A stretch of DNA of 64,000 bases. Source: Opitutales bacterium (GTDB taxonomy: Bacteria > Verrucomicrobiota > Verrucomicrobiia > Opitutales > Oceanipulchritudinaceae). Of the stretch, positions 18,051-27,033 are shown one piece after another. Below the pieces are notes generated by a model, which was given only the letters and a program-made list of their open reading frames with translations, did no database searches and was not told the origin of the DNA. The position numbers and the translations under genes were made by a program. Numbering within the stretch: position 1 is the first letter of the stretch; the number at the start of each line of letters is the position of its first letter. The stretch lies in contig JAFGCZ010000006.1 of NCBI GenBank assembly GCA_016932335.1, positions 62,001 through 126,000 on the forward strand, given 5' to 3'.

Positions 18051-18929
18051 ATGACTCACTTGATCGAACCCCAACGCAAGGCCGATGTCCTCATGGAGGC
18101 GCTGCCTTACCTCCAACGTTTTAAAGGATCCATTTTTGTTGTGAAAATGGGCGGTGCTTTCATGGAAAGCGAAGAAGCCCGCAGCCGCGTGGCCAGCGAT
18201 ATCGTTTTTCTGGCCACCGTCGGCATTCATGTTGTGGTCGTTCATGGGGGTGGCAAAGCCATCAACCGTGCCCTCGAGGGAACGGGTATTGTTCCCGAAT
18301 TCCGCAATGGTCTTCGGGTTACTTGTGCCAGAACAGTTGAAATCGTTTCCCAAACCTTGGATTCGGAAGTAAACTCCGACCTCTGCAACCTGCTCAAAGC
18401 CAAAGGTGGCAACCCCTTCGGGCTCGCAGGCCAGAAAACTATGGTTTGTGACCGCATTGTTGAGGATGAAGAGGGCAAACCACTGGATATCGGGTTTGTT
18501 GGTATGGTTAAACATGTGGATACCCGGCAGATTCTTGATGCCCTCGAGCAGGGAAAGACTCCCGTGCTTTCCCCAACTGCGGTCGATGACCACGGGCAGG
18601 TTCACAATATCAACGCTGATGTGGCTGCATCCAATGTGGCTATGGCCCTGCATGCCCGTCGCCTTGTCTATCTCTGCGATGTTCCCGGCCTCCTCAGCGA
18701 TCCGGAAGATCACGAATCCCTCATCTCCACCTTGTTCCCGGACCAAATTCACGGAATGAAAAAGAGCGGAGTTATTTCCAGTGGTATGGCCCCGAAGGTG
18801 GACAGTGCTGTTAAGGCGTTGGAGTCCGGTGTGCGCCGCGTCCACTTTGTCGATGGTAGAATGCCCCACAGTATGCTCTTAGAAATTTTCACCGATCGGG
18901 GAATCGGTACCGAGATTGTTACCCGGTAA
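18051..18929 (+). CDS. argB: Acetylglutamate kinase
   Basis: ArgB phosphorylates N-acetylglutamate with ATP, often the arginine-inhibited step. The 292-residue amino-acid-kinase fold shows V-V-K-M-G-G near residues 25-30, the substrate loop V-V-V-H-G-G-G-K-A-I-N, and N-I-N-A-D-V-A-A-S-N-V-A near the middle. The C-terminal S-G-M-A-P-K-V-D-S-A motif is also present. It begins seven bases after the argJ stop codon. The N-terminal extension may suit arginine-sensitive hexamers, but this is a guess. Confidence 0.95.
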   Translation: MTHLIEPQRKADVLMEALPYLQRFKGSIFVVKMGGAFMESEEARSRVASDIVFLATVGIHVVVVHGGGKAINRALEGTGIVPEFRNGLRVTCARTVEIVSQTLDSEVNSDLCNLLKAKGGNPFGLAGQKTMVCDRIVEDEEGKPLDIGFVGMVKHVDTRQILDALEQGKTPVLSPTAVDDHGQVHNINADVAASNVAMALHARRLVYLCDVPGLLSDPEDHESLISTLFPDQIHGMKKSGVISSGMAPKVDSAVKALESGVRRVHFVDGRMPHSMLLEIFTDRGIGTEIVTR

Positions 18930-18954
18930 AATCCTCCATAGAAATACTCAAGAA

Positions 18955-20169
18955 ATGAATACGAACACAAACGCGGAAGTTCTCTACGATCAATACGTGG
19001 CGAACACATATGGGAAAGCACCCGTTACTTTGGTAAAAGGTGCCGGAACACGTGTCTGGGATGACCGCGGTAATTCCTATCTGGATTTTGTTTCCGGAAT
19101 TGCCGTCAACGCCCTGGGGCACGCTCATCCGACGTGGGTGCGACGTATCAGCGAGCAGGCTGCGCAAATCGCCCACTGCAGCAACCTCTACCGCAATGAA
19201 ACACAGGGGCAACTGGCGGAAAAACTGGTCGCTTTGGCCGGAGGCCGGAAAAAACTCTTTTTCTGCAATTCCGGCACGGAAGCCAACGAAGCACTCATCA
19301 AGCTTGCCCGCCTCTACGGACGGAGTAGGGCCGATGGGGTCGAAGGCAAGTGCTATAAAATCCTTTGTGCCGAGCATGCCTTCCACGGGCGTACGTTCGG
19401 TGGTATGGCGGCCACTCCGCAGGAGAAAATCCAGGGTGGCTTCCGGCCTATGCTCGAAGGCTTTGCTTTTGCCCGTTACAACGATTTAGCTTCTTTTGAA
19501 GCAATGATCGACGACCAAACCTGTGCCATTTTCCTTGAAACGGTGCAGGGAGAGGGCGGCGTTGTTCCGGCTACCAACGCATTTCTCCAGGGAATCCGTG
19601 CGCTTTGCGACAAGCATGGCCTTATCTTTATGCTCGATGAAGTTCAGTGCGGTGCCGGACGCAGTGGAACCTACTTTGCCTACCAGCAGTTTGATGTTCA
19701 GCCCGATGCCGTGGGAATGGCCAAAGGAATTGCCGGCGGATTTCCCATGGGGGCAATCTGGATGAATTCAGCTTTGGCCGACTTGCTCAAACCGGGCTCT
19801 CACGGTTCCACCTTTGGCGGCAATGCCCTTGCTGCTGCCGCGGCTCTGGCCACGCTTGAGGTTATAGAGCAGGAAAAGCTTCTGGAAAATGTGCAAACCC
19901 TCAGCTCGGAGTTCATCCCCAAACTGAATGCGCTTGTGCAAAAGTATCCGCAACAGCTTACGGGCATTCGCGGCATGGGCTTCATGCTCGCCCTCTGCAT
20001 CAAAAGCGATCCTGTTGCTATGACTCAAAAGCTTTTGGCAAAAGGATTGCTTACCGTACGTGCCGGAACAGATGCCGTACGTCTGCTGCCCCCCCTCAAC
20101 GTTAAACGCGAGGAGCTGGATGAGGCGCTGCAGATTATCGAACAGTGTCTGCAGGAGGCTGCAACCTGA
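18955..20169 (+). CDS. argD: Acetylornithine aminotransferase
   Basis: ArgD is a PLP enzyme that converts N-acetylglutamate semialdehyde to N-acetylornithine. The 404-residue chain has N-S-G-T-E-A-N-E-A at about 105-113, D-E-V-Q-C-G-A-G-R-S-G in the cofactor site, and the Schiff-base lysine K257 in G-M-A-K-G-I-A-G-G-F-P-M-G-A. The frame is open up to 18916 inside argB, but the ATG at 18955 fits the family and leaves a 25-base gap. Class-III transaminases overlap in specificity; the arg context settles the role. Confidence 0.94.
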   Translation: MNTNTNAEVLYDQYVANTYGKAPVTLVKGAGTRVWDDRGNSYLDFVSGIAVNALGHAHPTWVRRISEQAAQIAHCSNLYRNETQGQLAEKLVALAGGRKKLFFCNSGTEANEALIKLARLYGRSRADGVEGKCYKILCAEHAFHGRTFGGMAATPQEKIQGGFRPMLEGFAFARYNDLASFEAMIDDQTCAIFLETVQGEGGVVPATNAFLQGIRALCDKHGLIFMLDEVQCGAGRSGTYFAYQQFDVQPDAVGMAKGIAGGFPMGAIWMNSALADLLKPGSHGSTFGGNALAAAAALATLEVIEQEKLLENVQTLSSEFIPKLNALVQKYPQQLTGIRGMGFMLALCIKSDPVAMTQKLLAKGLLTVRAGTDAVRLLPPLNVKREELDEALQIIEQCLQEAAT

Positions 20170-20179
20170 GTTTTTTGCC

Positions 20180-20209
20180 TGCCTGCTTCCTCTTGCCCGG
20201 AAGCAGGCA
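20180..20209 (+). terminator. Hairpin in the argD-argF gap
   Basis: A perfect 11-bp stem (20180-20190 with 20199-20209) with an 8-base loop lies 10 bases after argD, followed loosely by a T-rich tract. It could lower transcription of argF and argG, or mark the 3' end of a processed transcript. Confidence 0.5.
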
Positions 20210-20247
20210 GAACTCTTCCTTTTTAACGACCCTGGAATTTAGTATCA

Positions 20248-21180
20248 GTGAAACATTTTCTCAAAGAAACAGATTTTTCCTATTCCGAAGCTGCCGCGGT
20301 TTTTGAACTGGCAGCCCAACTCAAGGCCAATCGGGGGAAACCTCAGGCCCAACCCCTTGCCGGACAAACCTGGGGCATGCTTTTCTCCAAAAGCAGCACC
20401 CGTACCCGTGTATCTTTTGAAGTAGGCCTCAACGAGCTCGGGGCCAAGCCGCTCTTCATGGAGCAGAAAAATATGCAGATTGACCGCGGAGAAACGGTTG
20501 AAGATACCGCCCGTGTGCTTTCCCGCTACCTGCACGGTCTCGTCATCCGCACCCACGGCCACGAGATTATCGAAGGCTTTGCCAGACATGGCAGCATGCC
20601 GGTGGTCAACGCGTTAACAGACCTCTTGCACCCCTGTCAGATTTATACCGATTCTTTTACCTTGGCCGAACGTTGGGGCCAAACCGGTAAATTGCTGGAG
20701 TCACTGAAAGGGCGTAAGCTGGTCTATTACGGCGATTGTGCCAACAATATGGCCAACTCCTGGATCCTCGGTGGGGCCCTCTTCGGTATGGAGATTGTCC
20801 TCTCCGGTCCGGAGGCATACGCTCCCGGTGTGGAAATCCGCAACCTTCTGGCCAAAGAAGGCTACAGCGAAACCTTTGTCTTTGAACCTGATCCCGTGAA
20901 GGCGGCCCGTAACGCCGATGTTCTCTATACCGATGTATGGGTCAGCATGGGGCAGGAAGAGGAAACCGCCGAGCGCCTCAAAACCTTCGGACCCTACGGC
21001 GTATCGCAGCAACTGATGGATCAGGCCCGCCCGGATGCCTACTTCATGCACTGCCTGCCCGCCCACGTGGGTATGGAGGTCACCGAAGAAGTTTACACCG
21101 GTAAAGCATCCATTGTTTTCGACGAAGCGGAAAACCGCCTCCACATGCAGAAGGCAATTCTTTCGCAGTTGTTATCATAA
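20248..21180 (+). CDS. argF: Ornithine carbamoyltransferase
   Basis: This enzyme joins ornithine and carbamoyl phosphate to citrulline. The 310-residue chain shows the carbamoyl-phosphate loop S-S-T-R-T-R, H-G-H-E-I, L-L-H-P-C-Q-I, the ornithine loop D-V-W-V-S-M-G-Q-E and the catalytic H-C-L-P-A-H. These motifs mark ornithine rather than aspartate or N-acetylornithine transcarbamylase. The start is a GTG, with no better ATG nearby. It is the fifth gene of the arg cluster. Confidence 0.95.
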   Translation: MKHFLKETDFSYSEAAAVFELAAQLKANRGKPQAQPLAGQTWGMLFSKSSTRTRVSFEVGLNELGAKPLFMEQKNMQIDRGETVEDTARVLSRYLHGLVIRTHGHEIIEGFARHGSMPVVNALTDLLHPCQIYTDSFTLAERWGQTGKLLESLKGRKLVYYGDCANNMANSWILGGALFGMEIVLSGPEAYAPGVEIRNLLAKEGYSETFVFEPDPVKAARNADVLYTDVWVSMGQEEETAERLKTFGPYGVSQQLMDQARPDAYFMHCLPAHVGMEVTEEVYTGKASIVFDEAENRLHMQKAILSQLLS

Positions 21181-21269
21181 TCTTGCTCTGCTGCTCCGGG
21201 CGCGTTAAAAAACAAGCTCCTAGGGTGGGGCAGCTTCATCCGTAAACCAATTTTTTTCAATTACCTATC

Positions 21270-22520
21270 ATGAAAGTAGTACTCGCATATTCCGGTGGGC
21301 TTGATACCTCCGTTATTCCTCTCTGGCTCAAAGAGCAATATGGTGCCGAGATCGTTACCTTTGCTGCCGATGTCGGGCAGGAAGAAGAACTTAACGGATT
21401 GGCGGAAAAGTCCAAAGCCACCGGTGCTGTTGCTCACTATACCCTCGACCTCGTCGAAGAGTTTGCCGCCGACTTTATCTTCCCCATGCTGCGCGCCAAT
21501 ACGCTTTATGAAGGCCAATACCGTTTGGGAACATCCATTGCCCGCCCCCTCATTGCCAAGGCACAGATCGAAATCGCCCGTAAAGAGGGTGCTACCCACG
21601 TGGCTCACGGTGCTACCGGTAAAGGTAACGACCAAATCCGTTTTGAGTTGGCTTATGCTGCTTTGGCCCCTGATCTGCAGGTGATTGCCCCTTGGCGTAT
21701 TGATGCTTTCCGCGAACGTTTCCCCGGCCGCACGGAAATGATTCAATACTGCGCAGACAACGATATTCATATCGAAGCCTCCGCTAAAAAACCTTACTCC
21801 ATGGACCGTAACCTCCTGCACATCTCTTATGAGGCAGGTATTCTCGAAGATCCTTGGTTTGATGCCCACACCCCCGAAAATAAGGACATGTTCAAGCTGT
21901 CCGTATCTCCGGAAGATGCTCCCGATGAGCCTGAATACATTACCCTTGAATTCGAAAAAGGAGACTGTGTGGCCGTCAATGGTATCGCTGCCACCCCGGC
22001 CGGTATTCTCAAGGTTTTGAACGCCCTCGGCGGCAAGCATGGTATTGGCCGTGTTGATATCGTGGAAAACCGCTTTGCCGGAATGAAAAGCCGCGGTGTT
22101 TATGAAACTCCCGGTGGCACTATCCTTATGCAGGGGCACCGTGCGATTGAAGGGCTGACGATGGATCGCGAAACCATGCACCTGCGCGACAGCCTCATGC
22201 CGCAGTATGCCAAAATGGTCTACAACGGTTTCTGGTATGCTCCCGAACGCGAAGCCCTCCAGGCGCTGATCGATACCACTCAGCAAAACGTTACCGGATC
22301 GGTTCGTCTCAAGCTATATAAAGGCAATATCATTACCTGCGGCGTTAAGAGCCCTGTGGCCCTTTACAACGAAGGCTGGGCCTCTATGGAAGGTACCAAG
22401 ACAGACTACAGCCACAACGATGCTACCGGCTTTATCCGCCTTAACGCACTTCGCCTTCGCGCCCGTTTCAACGCCACCGGCGCACCGGACTACGGCAAGA
22501 GCAAATTCACCCGCGAATAA
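21270..22520 (+). CDS. argG: Argininosuccinate synthase
   Basis: ArgG condenses citrulline and aspartate with ATP to argininosuccinate. The 416-residue chain has the PP-loop A-Y-S-G-G-L-D-T-S at residues 6-14, [10 protein letters not shown] near 110-119, and [12 protein letters not shown] in the middle. It ends the arg cluster. The last step, argH, is not in the window. Confidence 0.96.
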   Translation: MKVVLAYSGGLDTSVIPLWLKEQYGAEIVTFAADVGQEEELNGLAEKSKATGAVAHYTLDLVEEFAADFIFPMLRANTLYEGQYRLGTSIARPLIAKAQIEIARKEGATHVAHGATGKGNDQIRFELAYAALAPDLQVIAPWRIDAFRERFPGRTEMIQYCADNDIHIEASAKKPYSMDRNLLHISYEAGILEDPWFDAHTPENKDMFKLSVSPEDAPDEPEYITLEFEKGDCVAVNGIAATPAGILKVLNALGGKHGIGRVDIVENRFAGMKSRGVYETPGGTILMQGHRAIEGLTMDRETMHLRDSLMPQYAKMVYNGFWYAPEREALQALIDTTQQNVTGSVRLKLYKGNIITCGVKSPVALYNEGWASMEGTKTDYSHNDATGFIRLNALRLRARFNATGAPDYGKSKFTRE

Positions 22521-22542
22521 TCATTCCCGGATAACTCTTTAC

Positions 22543-22576
22543 AAAAAGGTCATCGCATTCCTGCTGTGGCCTTTTT
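22543..22576 (+). terminator. argG terminator
   Basis: A 10-bp stem with one G-U pair (22543-22552 with 22567-22576) ends in a T-tract 22 bases after argG. Confidence 0.7.
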
Positions 22577-22655
22577 CTTTATAGAAAAACCTTTTTCCTT
22601 GCACCTTTCCCCTTCCTCTATTCAATCCGCCCCTTCACTTTAGATAAGTTGCTTT

Positions 22656-23288
22656 ATGTTGTACCATAGTCAGTTAAGCTTCCTCTTTATTTTTCTCAGC
22701 ACAGTCAACGGCCTTTTTGCTGATTCCCTGAATGTTCAACAGCATTATGATTTTGGTGAAGACCGTGAATATTGGACCACCACGATCGAAGGACTGGAAT
22801 TCGACTCTTATGGCTCCACCTATGCCTTTGTCGATATCGATGCCAACAGCTCTGATCTAATCTATGGCGAAGTGGCTCGCTATTTCAATATCCCGAATCA
22901 GGAAAACCTGAAATGGACGGCGCAATACAATGGTGGCCGAATCTATGGCGATACCATGCCTCATGTCGGCCTCTTTGGGATCAGTTATAAGGGCTTGGAT
23001 GTGCTTTATGTACTCAACGAAGATACTGGCTCTGAAGTTCAGTTAACCTATGTCTGGTTCAAGCGCTGGGGTAATTTGGAGCTTTGCGGGTATGTTGATA
23101 TCTGGACCATAGATCTGGATCGTGTAGCCTTATGCACCGAACCTCAGCTCTGGTATTGGCTCAATGATTACCTCGCAGTAGGAGGAGAACTTGAGATCAG
23201 CCGTAATTTTGTCTTCGAATCACACGGTCTTTCCAACTCCTGGGAGTTCAATCCAACCTTGGCGGTAAAAATTTCAACAGAATGGTAA
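22656..23288 (+). CDS. DUF5020-like (Tsx-like) outer-membrane protein
   Basis: This 210-residue secreted protein has a signal peptide, residues 1 to about 22 (L-F-I-F-L-S-T-V-N-G-L-F-A). The mature part starts N-V-Q-Q-H-Y-D-F-G-E-D-R-E-Y-W-T-T-T-I-E and then Y-G-S-T-Y-A-F-V-D-I-D. This is like DUF5020 proteins, relatives of Tsx nucleoside channels, where D-F-G ... R and F-V-D recur. Alternating aromatic residues and a C-terminal W fit a small barrel. Its 3' end faces the response-regulator gene only 3 bases away. The family call is from memory of the motif and is moderate. Confidence 0.6.
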   Translation: MLYHSQLSFLFIFLSTVNGLFADSLNVQQHYDFGEDREYWTTTIEGLEFDSYGSTYAFVDIDANSSDLIYGEVARYFNIPNQENLKWTAQYNGGRIYGDTMPHVGLFGISYKGLDVLYVLNEDTGSEVQLTYVWFKRWGNLELCGYVDIWTIDLDRVALCTEPQLWYWLNDYLAVGGELEISRNFVFESHGLSNSWEFNPTLAVKISTEW

Positions 23289-23291
23289 GCT

Positions 23292-23681
23292 TTACGGATG
23301 GAATTTCTCCGGCAGATTCAATGCCAGGCAAACTTCCGATATTAACTGGCGGAGATTAATCGGTTTGCGGATATAAGCCTTCACATGGTGCTTGGCTGCT
23401 TCAGCCCGGCATTCCGGCCCGTCTTCAACCGTGACCATGATTACCGGAGTGTCTTTAAACTCCTCTGTCTGCCGCATTTTCTTTAAAATGGAGAGCCCGT
23501 CAGGGCCTGGCATGGAAATATCCAGCAAAACCAAGTCTGGATTCTCTTTGTTTATGGCACGGATAGTTTCGATCCCCGTTGTCGTCTCTAGAAGCTCTAC
23601 CTCCAGATGGAACAAAACCTCACGGATAATCGTACGCGTGATATCTGCATCATCCGCTATTAGGATTTTTGGCTTGCTCAT
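23292..23681 (-). CDS. Single-domain response regulator (CheY-like)
   Basis: This 129-residue receiver domain has no output domain. The acidic pair is D10-D11, the phosphorylated aspartate is D54 in V-L-L-D-I-S-M-P-G-P-D-G, and the switch Thr and Lys lie in M-V-T-V-E and Y-I-R-K-P. It follows a cheX-like gene by 32 bases on the same strand, so the partner phosphatase is probably the next protein upstream. No histidine kinase or flagellar gene is in the window, so the pathway is unknown. Confidence 0.88.
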   Translation of the reverse strand: MSKPKILIADDADITRTIIREVLFHLEVELLETTTGIETIRAINKENPDLVLLDISMPGPDGLSILKKMRQTEEFKDTPVIMVTVEDGPECRAEAAKHHVKAYIRKPINLRQLISEVCLALNLPEKFHP

Positions 23682-23713
23682 GGGGAGTTACTGTCTCGTG
23701 GGGATGGCGGTAT

Positions 23714-24247
23714 TTACTGACCGCCTTTTTGCACGAACAGGTCTATTACAAGAGGGTGATTGAAAAGCTCGAAACAGAAGGCATAGCGCTCGGCGCTCTG
23801 AATGGAATCAACTTCAATCTTATTGCCTCGTAGTACCGTGGGCAGGGTTACTCGGCAGTTGAATCCCAGATCACAAATTCCGTTCTTGAAGTTGCCGATT
23901 GTCATGTTGCAGATTTCCCCGATAACATCCTTGACGATCTCTGACTCGCTCTTGAGTTCGGCAGTATCCATCCCCGTCATTACGCTGGTGATCTCCAGCG
24001 CTACATCAAATTCAATATAGATAAAGACCACTCCGTTGGCTTCTCCTGTAAAGCCTATGGAACCCACCATCAGTGGATCTTTTGTTCCCAATGCGTAAAA
24101 GGGGCTATTGTTTCCCTTGAGCTCTGCTGAACTGAGGTATTGCTTGTATATAGGCTTCAGCTCAAGCATTGTGCTGAATACATTATCTACCGCATTAACA
24201 AGGAGGTCTTCCAGGGTTTCAATTTCGGGGAAAGTGATTTCTTCCAT
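23714..24247 (-). CDS. CheX-family phosphatase
   Basis: This 177-residue protein resembles CheX, which dephosphorylates CheY-type regulators. The signature helix E-I-V-K-D-V-I-G-E-I-C-N-M-T-I-G-N-F-K-N carries the catalytic E111 and N114 pair (E-x2-N). The frame is open to 24322, but the ATG at 24247 gives a compact CheX start. It is paired with the downstream receiver gene, a phosphatase/regulator module seen in many genomes. Confidence 0.8.
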   Translation of the reverse strand: MEEITFPEIETLEDLLVNAVDNVFSTMLELKPIYKQYLSSAELKGNNSPFYALGTKDPLMVGSIGFTGEANGVVFIYIEFDVALEITSVMTGMDTAELKSESEIVKDVIGEICNMTIGNFKNGICDLGFNCRVTLPTVLRGNKIEVDSIQSAERYAFCFELFNHPLVIDLFVQKGGQ

Positions 24248-24355
24248 AGCGCTTTTTGATGTAGGGAGGATACTAGCTCTGTCCGCTGAAAAGGCGAGTT
24301 CAAAAAAGTGTAAAATGGCCACTCTGCCATTTATATTGTTGCGGAAATGAAGGGG

Positions 24356-24898
24356 TTAGGAATGTAACGCCCGCGTGAATTCAAGAAAACCGGAAGCCTG
24401 CTGCTGTAGTCTCTTTTGCAAGTCTTCCGACTTAAGTGTTTCCTGATCGATCAATTCGTCAAAGATAAAAGGAATAAAAACCCTTTTGGGGTAAATGTAG
24501 GCATTGCGGTAGCCGAAAACCTGCTGCAGTTGTTCTACCGCGCGAATGCCGCCGTGGGCTCCGGCGGCCAGCCCCGTAAAGGCCGTGGGACGCCCTTCAA
24601 ATGCGTCAGGGAACGGCAGCATATCGATGAAATACTTCAATACTCCCGGAAAGCTTCCATTGTATTCCCCGACAACCAAGTGCAACCCGCTCGCTTCCAG
24701 TATTTTTCCGGAAAACTCCTGAGTGAATGCTTCCGGCTTATCCCCATAGGCGGCAGGGCTGAATATCTCCGGCGGCAGCTTTTGCAAATCCAGCAGTGTT
24801 ACGCTTTCTCCACTGTTTTCGTATGCCTGCTTCAGCAGCGTTGCTACTTTTAAGGAATTGTTTCCCGGACGATTCGTGCCTGAAAGAATACAGATCAT
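24356..24898 (-). CDS. NADPH-dependent FMN reductase family protein
   Basis: This 180-residue flavodoxin-fold oxidoreductase (FMN_red family) has the N-terminal FMN phosphate loop S-G-T-N-R-P-G-N-N-S and the flavin loop V-V-G-E-Y-N-G-S-F-P-G-V-L-K-Y-F-I-D. G-L-A-A-G-A-H-G-G follows. Such enzymes reduce flavin, quinones or azo compounds with NAD(P)H. It lies between cobO and cheX on the same strand. A link to corrinoid reduction is possible, because the adenosyltransferase next to it needs Co(I), but this is speculative. Confidence 0.82.
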   Translation of the reverse strand: MICILSGTNRPGNNSLKVATLLKQAYENSGESVTLLDLQKLPPEIFSPAAYGDKPEAFTQEFSGKILEASGLHLVVGEYNGSFPGVLKYFIDMLPFPDAFEGRPTAFTGLAAGAHGGIRAVEQLQQVFGYRNAYIYPKRVFIPFIFDELIDQETLKSEDLQKRLQQQASGFLEFTRALHS

Positions 24899-24947
24899 CC
24901 TTCAAACATGTCCTGATCTTGGTTTCTGGCAACAAGCTGCGTTATTT

Positions 24948-25466
24948 TTAGAATTCGATTCCCTTGCGGGCCTCCAGCCCTTCTTTATAATAGTGTTTTG
25001 CCTCCCGCATTTCTGTTACCAGATTTGCCACAGCAATCAGTTTGTTATCGGCGTAGCGTCCGGTCAGGACCAGCTCAACCGGTTTTGGTTTTCGCAGTAC
25101 CACATTCAGCACAGCATCTACATCAAGCAAGCCAAAGGCAACCGCCACGCACACTTCGTCCATGATAACCATGTGGTAGCTGGAGCTTTGCAGTGCCATA
25201 TCGCATTTCTGCAGGCCGATGCGTGCTCTGTTATAATCGTCTTCGGTAACGCTTTCCTTGCTCAGGCATTCTTCGCTGCCGAACTGTTCCACTGTAATCA
25301 GGGGACTTGGTTTGGTTGCTTTCACTTCTCCGTAAAGTTTCCCTTTCAGGAATTGTCCTACGAACGTTCGCATACCATAGCCGCTGGCCCTTAAGGCAAG
25401 TCCGAATGCGGCAGTTGTTTTCCCTTTTCCGGCACCTGTGTACAGGTGTATCATTCCCTCATCCAT
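24948..25466 (-). CDS. cobO: Cob(I)yrinic acid a,c-diamide adenosyltransferase (BtuR/CobO type)
   Basis: This enzyme attaches the adenosyl group of ATP to Co(I) corrinoids to make coenzyme B12. The 172-residue protein begins with the P-loop L-Y-T-G-A-G-K-G-K-T-T-A-A and has the family blocks V-G-Q-F-L-K-G, M-V-I-M-D-E-V and V-L-T-G-R-Y-A. No other cobalamin gene is nearby, which suits salvage rather than full synthesis. It is transcribed away from a tRNA-Gly gene. Confidence 0.92.
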   Translation of the reverse strand: MDEGMIHLYTGAGKGKTTAAFGLALRASGYGMRTFVGQFLKGKLYGEVKATKPSPLITVEQFGSEECLSKESVTEDDYNRARIGLQKCDMALQSSSYHMVIMDEVCVAVAFGLLDVDAVLNVVLRKPKPVELVLTGRYADNKLIAVANLVTEMREAKHYYKEGLEARKGIEF

Positions 25467-25556
25467 CCCGATACTATTTTACAAACTAATACATGATGCA
25501 AGCGCGGACGATACTCCCTAAACAAAAAAACTTCCATTTCTGGAAGTCTTGTAAAA

Positions 25557-25630
25557 TGGTGCGGGTAGACGGAATCGAACCGACACGGCCAGCTTGGAAG
25601 GCTGGAGTTCTACCATTAAACTATACCCGC
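25557..25630 (-). tRNA. tRNA-Gly (anticodon TCC)
   Basis: A full cloverleaf can be read on the minus strand. The acceptor stem is GCGGGTA with TACCCGC, the D-loop holds AATGGTAGA, the anticodon loop is CTTCCAA, the T-arm contains GGTTCGATTCC, and the discriminator A is followed by an encoded CCA (25557-25559). Confidence 0.95.
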
Positions 25631-25750
25631 AAGTGGGAAAGTATCGGAAGATGTGAAATCTCTTCTCTCGGGTCAAGCAAATGTTGGCTTTTTTTAGAGA
25701 TTGTCGTTTCTATGATTTTCTCTTAGTCTTATTATTCCTATCAATAAATC

Positions 25751-25759
25751 TGTTATAAT
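25751..25759 (+). promoter_or_regulatory. Extended -10 promoter element before the pilC-like gene
   Basis: TGTTATAAT contains a perfect TATAAT (25754-25759) preceded by the TG of an extended -10 box. The start codon is 22 bases downstream. No good -35 box is seen, as is usual for extended -10 promoters. Confidence 0.45.
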
Positions 25760-25780
25760 TCATTCATATACACACGTGTT

Positions 25781-26944
25781 ATGGCTCTGATCACATCCTC
25801 TAAACAAACCAATAAGCCGCAATTGCGCCAGTCTTCCAAAAACGTGGGTTTCTGGGAAGGCCAACGCCTTGCAAAGCAGCGAGCTTATGAAAAACAGGCC
25901 AAAAAAAAGAAAATCAAACTGGCCGACCTTTGTATCTTTACTCAGCAGCTTTCATCCATGCTCGACGCAGGCTTACCCCTCGTCTCGGCATTGACTGCGT
26001 TGGAAGAACAAACCGAACAACCCGTGTTCAAAATCATTATTCGGGAAGTTCGCAGCGACGTATCCACAGGGACTTCATTTTCCGAAGCAACCAAGAAATT
26101 TCCCAGAGCATTCCCCAACCTCTTTACTTCCATGGTGGAGGCAGGAGAAGCCAGCGGTAACCTTGGCGGCATTCTCGGCAAGGTAGCCGCTTATTTCGAA
26201 GCCAGTGTTCGATTGGCCAAAAAGGTCAAGAGTGCTTTGGTTTATCCTGCTGTGGTTATTACGCTGGCTCTTGTTCTTGTTCAGGTTTTGCTTATCTTTG
26301 TTATTCCTGTATTTAAGGAAATGTTCGAAGGTTTTGGTAAGGAACTGCCAAAGTTCACTCAGATGGTGATCGACCTCTCCGACTTTCTCAAAGCAAATAT
26401 CATCTTCTTCATTATCGGCATTGTGGCTCTTGTTGTTGCTATTAAGAAGATCATTGTTACTCCTTCCGGGCGAAGAATGAAGGATAAAATCCTGCGCAAG
26501 GCTCCGGTTTTTGGCAATCTTCTACAGAAAATTGCCCTCAGCCGCTTCTGTCGTACCTATTCCATTCTCTTAACCAGTGGGGTTCCTCTCCTGCGCTCTC
26601 TGGAAATTGTTTCCAATTCCAGTGGAAACACCTTTATTGAGGACGCTTGTAAAGATATCACCCGCTCGGTTAGCCAAGGGGGGATGCTTTCTGAAGCCGT
26701 TGCCGAAAACGATTACTTCACTCCTTCGGTCAAGCACATGGCCCGCGCCGGTGAGCAAACCGGTAACGTTGAAGGGATGATGAACAAGATTGCCGACTTT
26801 TTTGACAACGAAATCGACAACATAGTTGCTGCCTTAACCAGCTTGATGGAACCTGTACTCATCGTTTTTCTCGGTACTGTTATCGGTGGTTTGGTCATCG
26901 CTATGTTCCTGCCCATCTTCAATCTGGCCGGCGCGGTTTCCTGA
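25781..26944 (+). CDS. Type II secretion/type IV pilus inner-membrane platform protein (GspF/PilC)
   Basis: This 387-residue protein has two GspF domains (about 48-175 and 250-375), each with the family pattern F-x-Q-Q-L-x-x-M-L-x-A-G-x-P-L near residue 51 and F-C-R-T-Y-S-I-L-L-T-S-G-V-P-L near 257. G-E-x-S-G-N-L and G-E-Q-T-G-N-V follow in turn. Hydrophobic segments lie near 150-180, 205-225 and 355-380. GspF/PilC sits at the centre of the inner membrane and works with a GspE/PilB ATPase. Here it stands alone, away from any pilus gene. Confidence 0.9.
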   Translation: MALITSSKQTNKPQLRQSSKNVGFWEGQRLAKQRAYEKQAKKKKIKLADLCIFTQQLSSMLDAGLPLVSALTALEEQTEQPVFKIIIREVRSDVSTGTSFSEATKKFPRAFPNLFTSMVEAGEASGNLGGILGKVAAYFEASVRLAKKVKSALVYPAVVITLALVLVQVLLIFVIPVFKEMFEGFGKELPKFTQMVIDLSDFLKANIIFFIIGIVALVVAIKKIIVTPSGRRMKDKILRKAPVFGNLLQKIALSRFCRTYSILLTSGVPLLRSLEIVSNSSGNTFIEDACKDITRSVSQGGMLSEAVAENDYFTPSVKHMARAGEQTGNVEGMMNKIADFFDNEIDNIVAALTSLMEPVLIVFLGTVIGGLVIAMFLPIFNLAGAVS

Positions 26945-26969
26945 TCAACCTCAGCTTTTCTACTTTTCG

Positions 26970-26992
26970 AGGCTCCGCAATCTGCGGGGCCT
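26970..26992 (+). terminator. Terminator after the pilC-like gene
   Basis: A 10-bp stem with one G-U pair (26970-26979 with 26983-26992) is followed by a run of seven T residues. Confidence 0.85.
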
Positions 26993-27033
26993 TTTTTTAT
27001 GTCATGTAGATCAGTGTTGGAGCGTCTATATAC

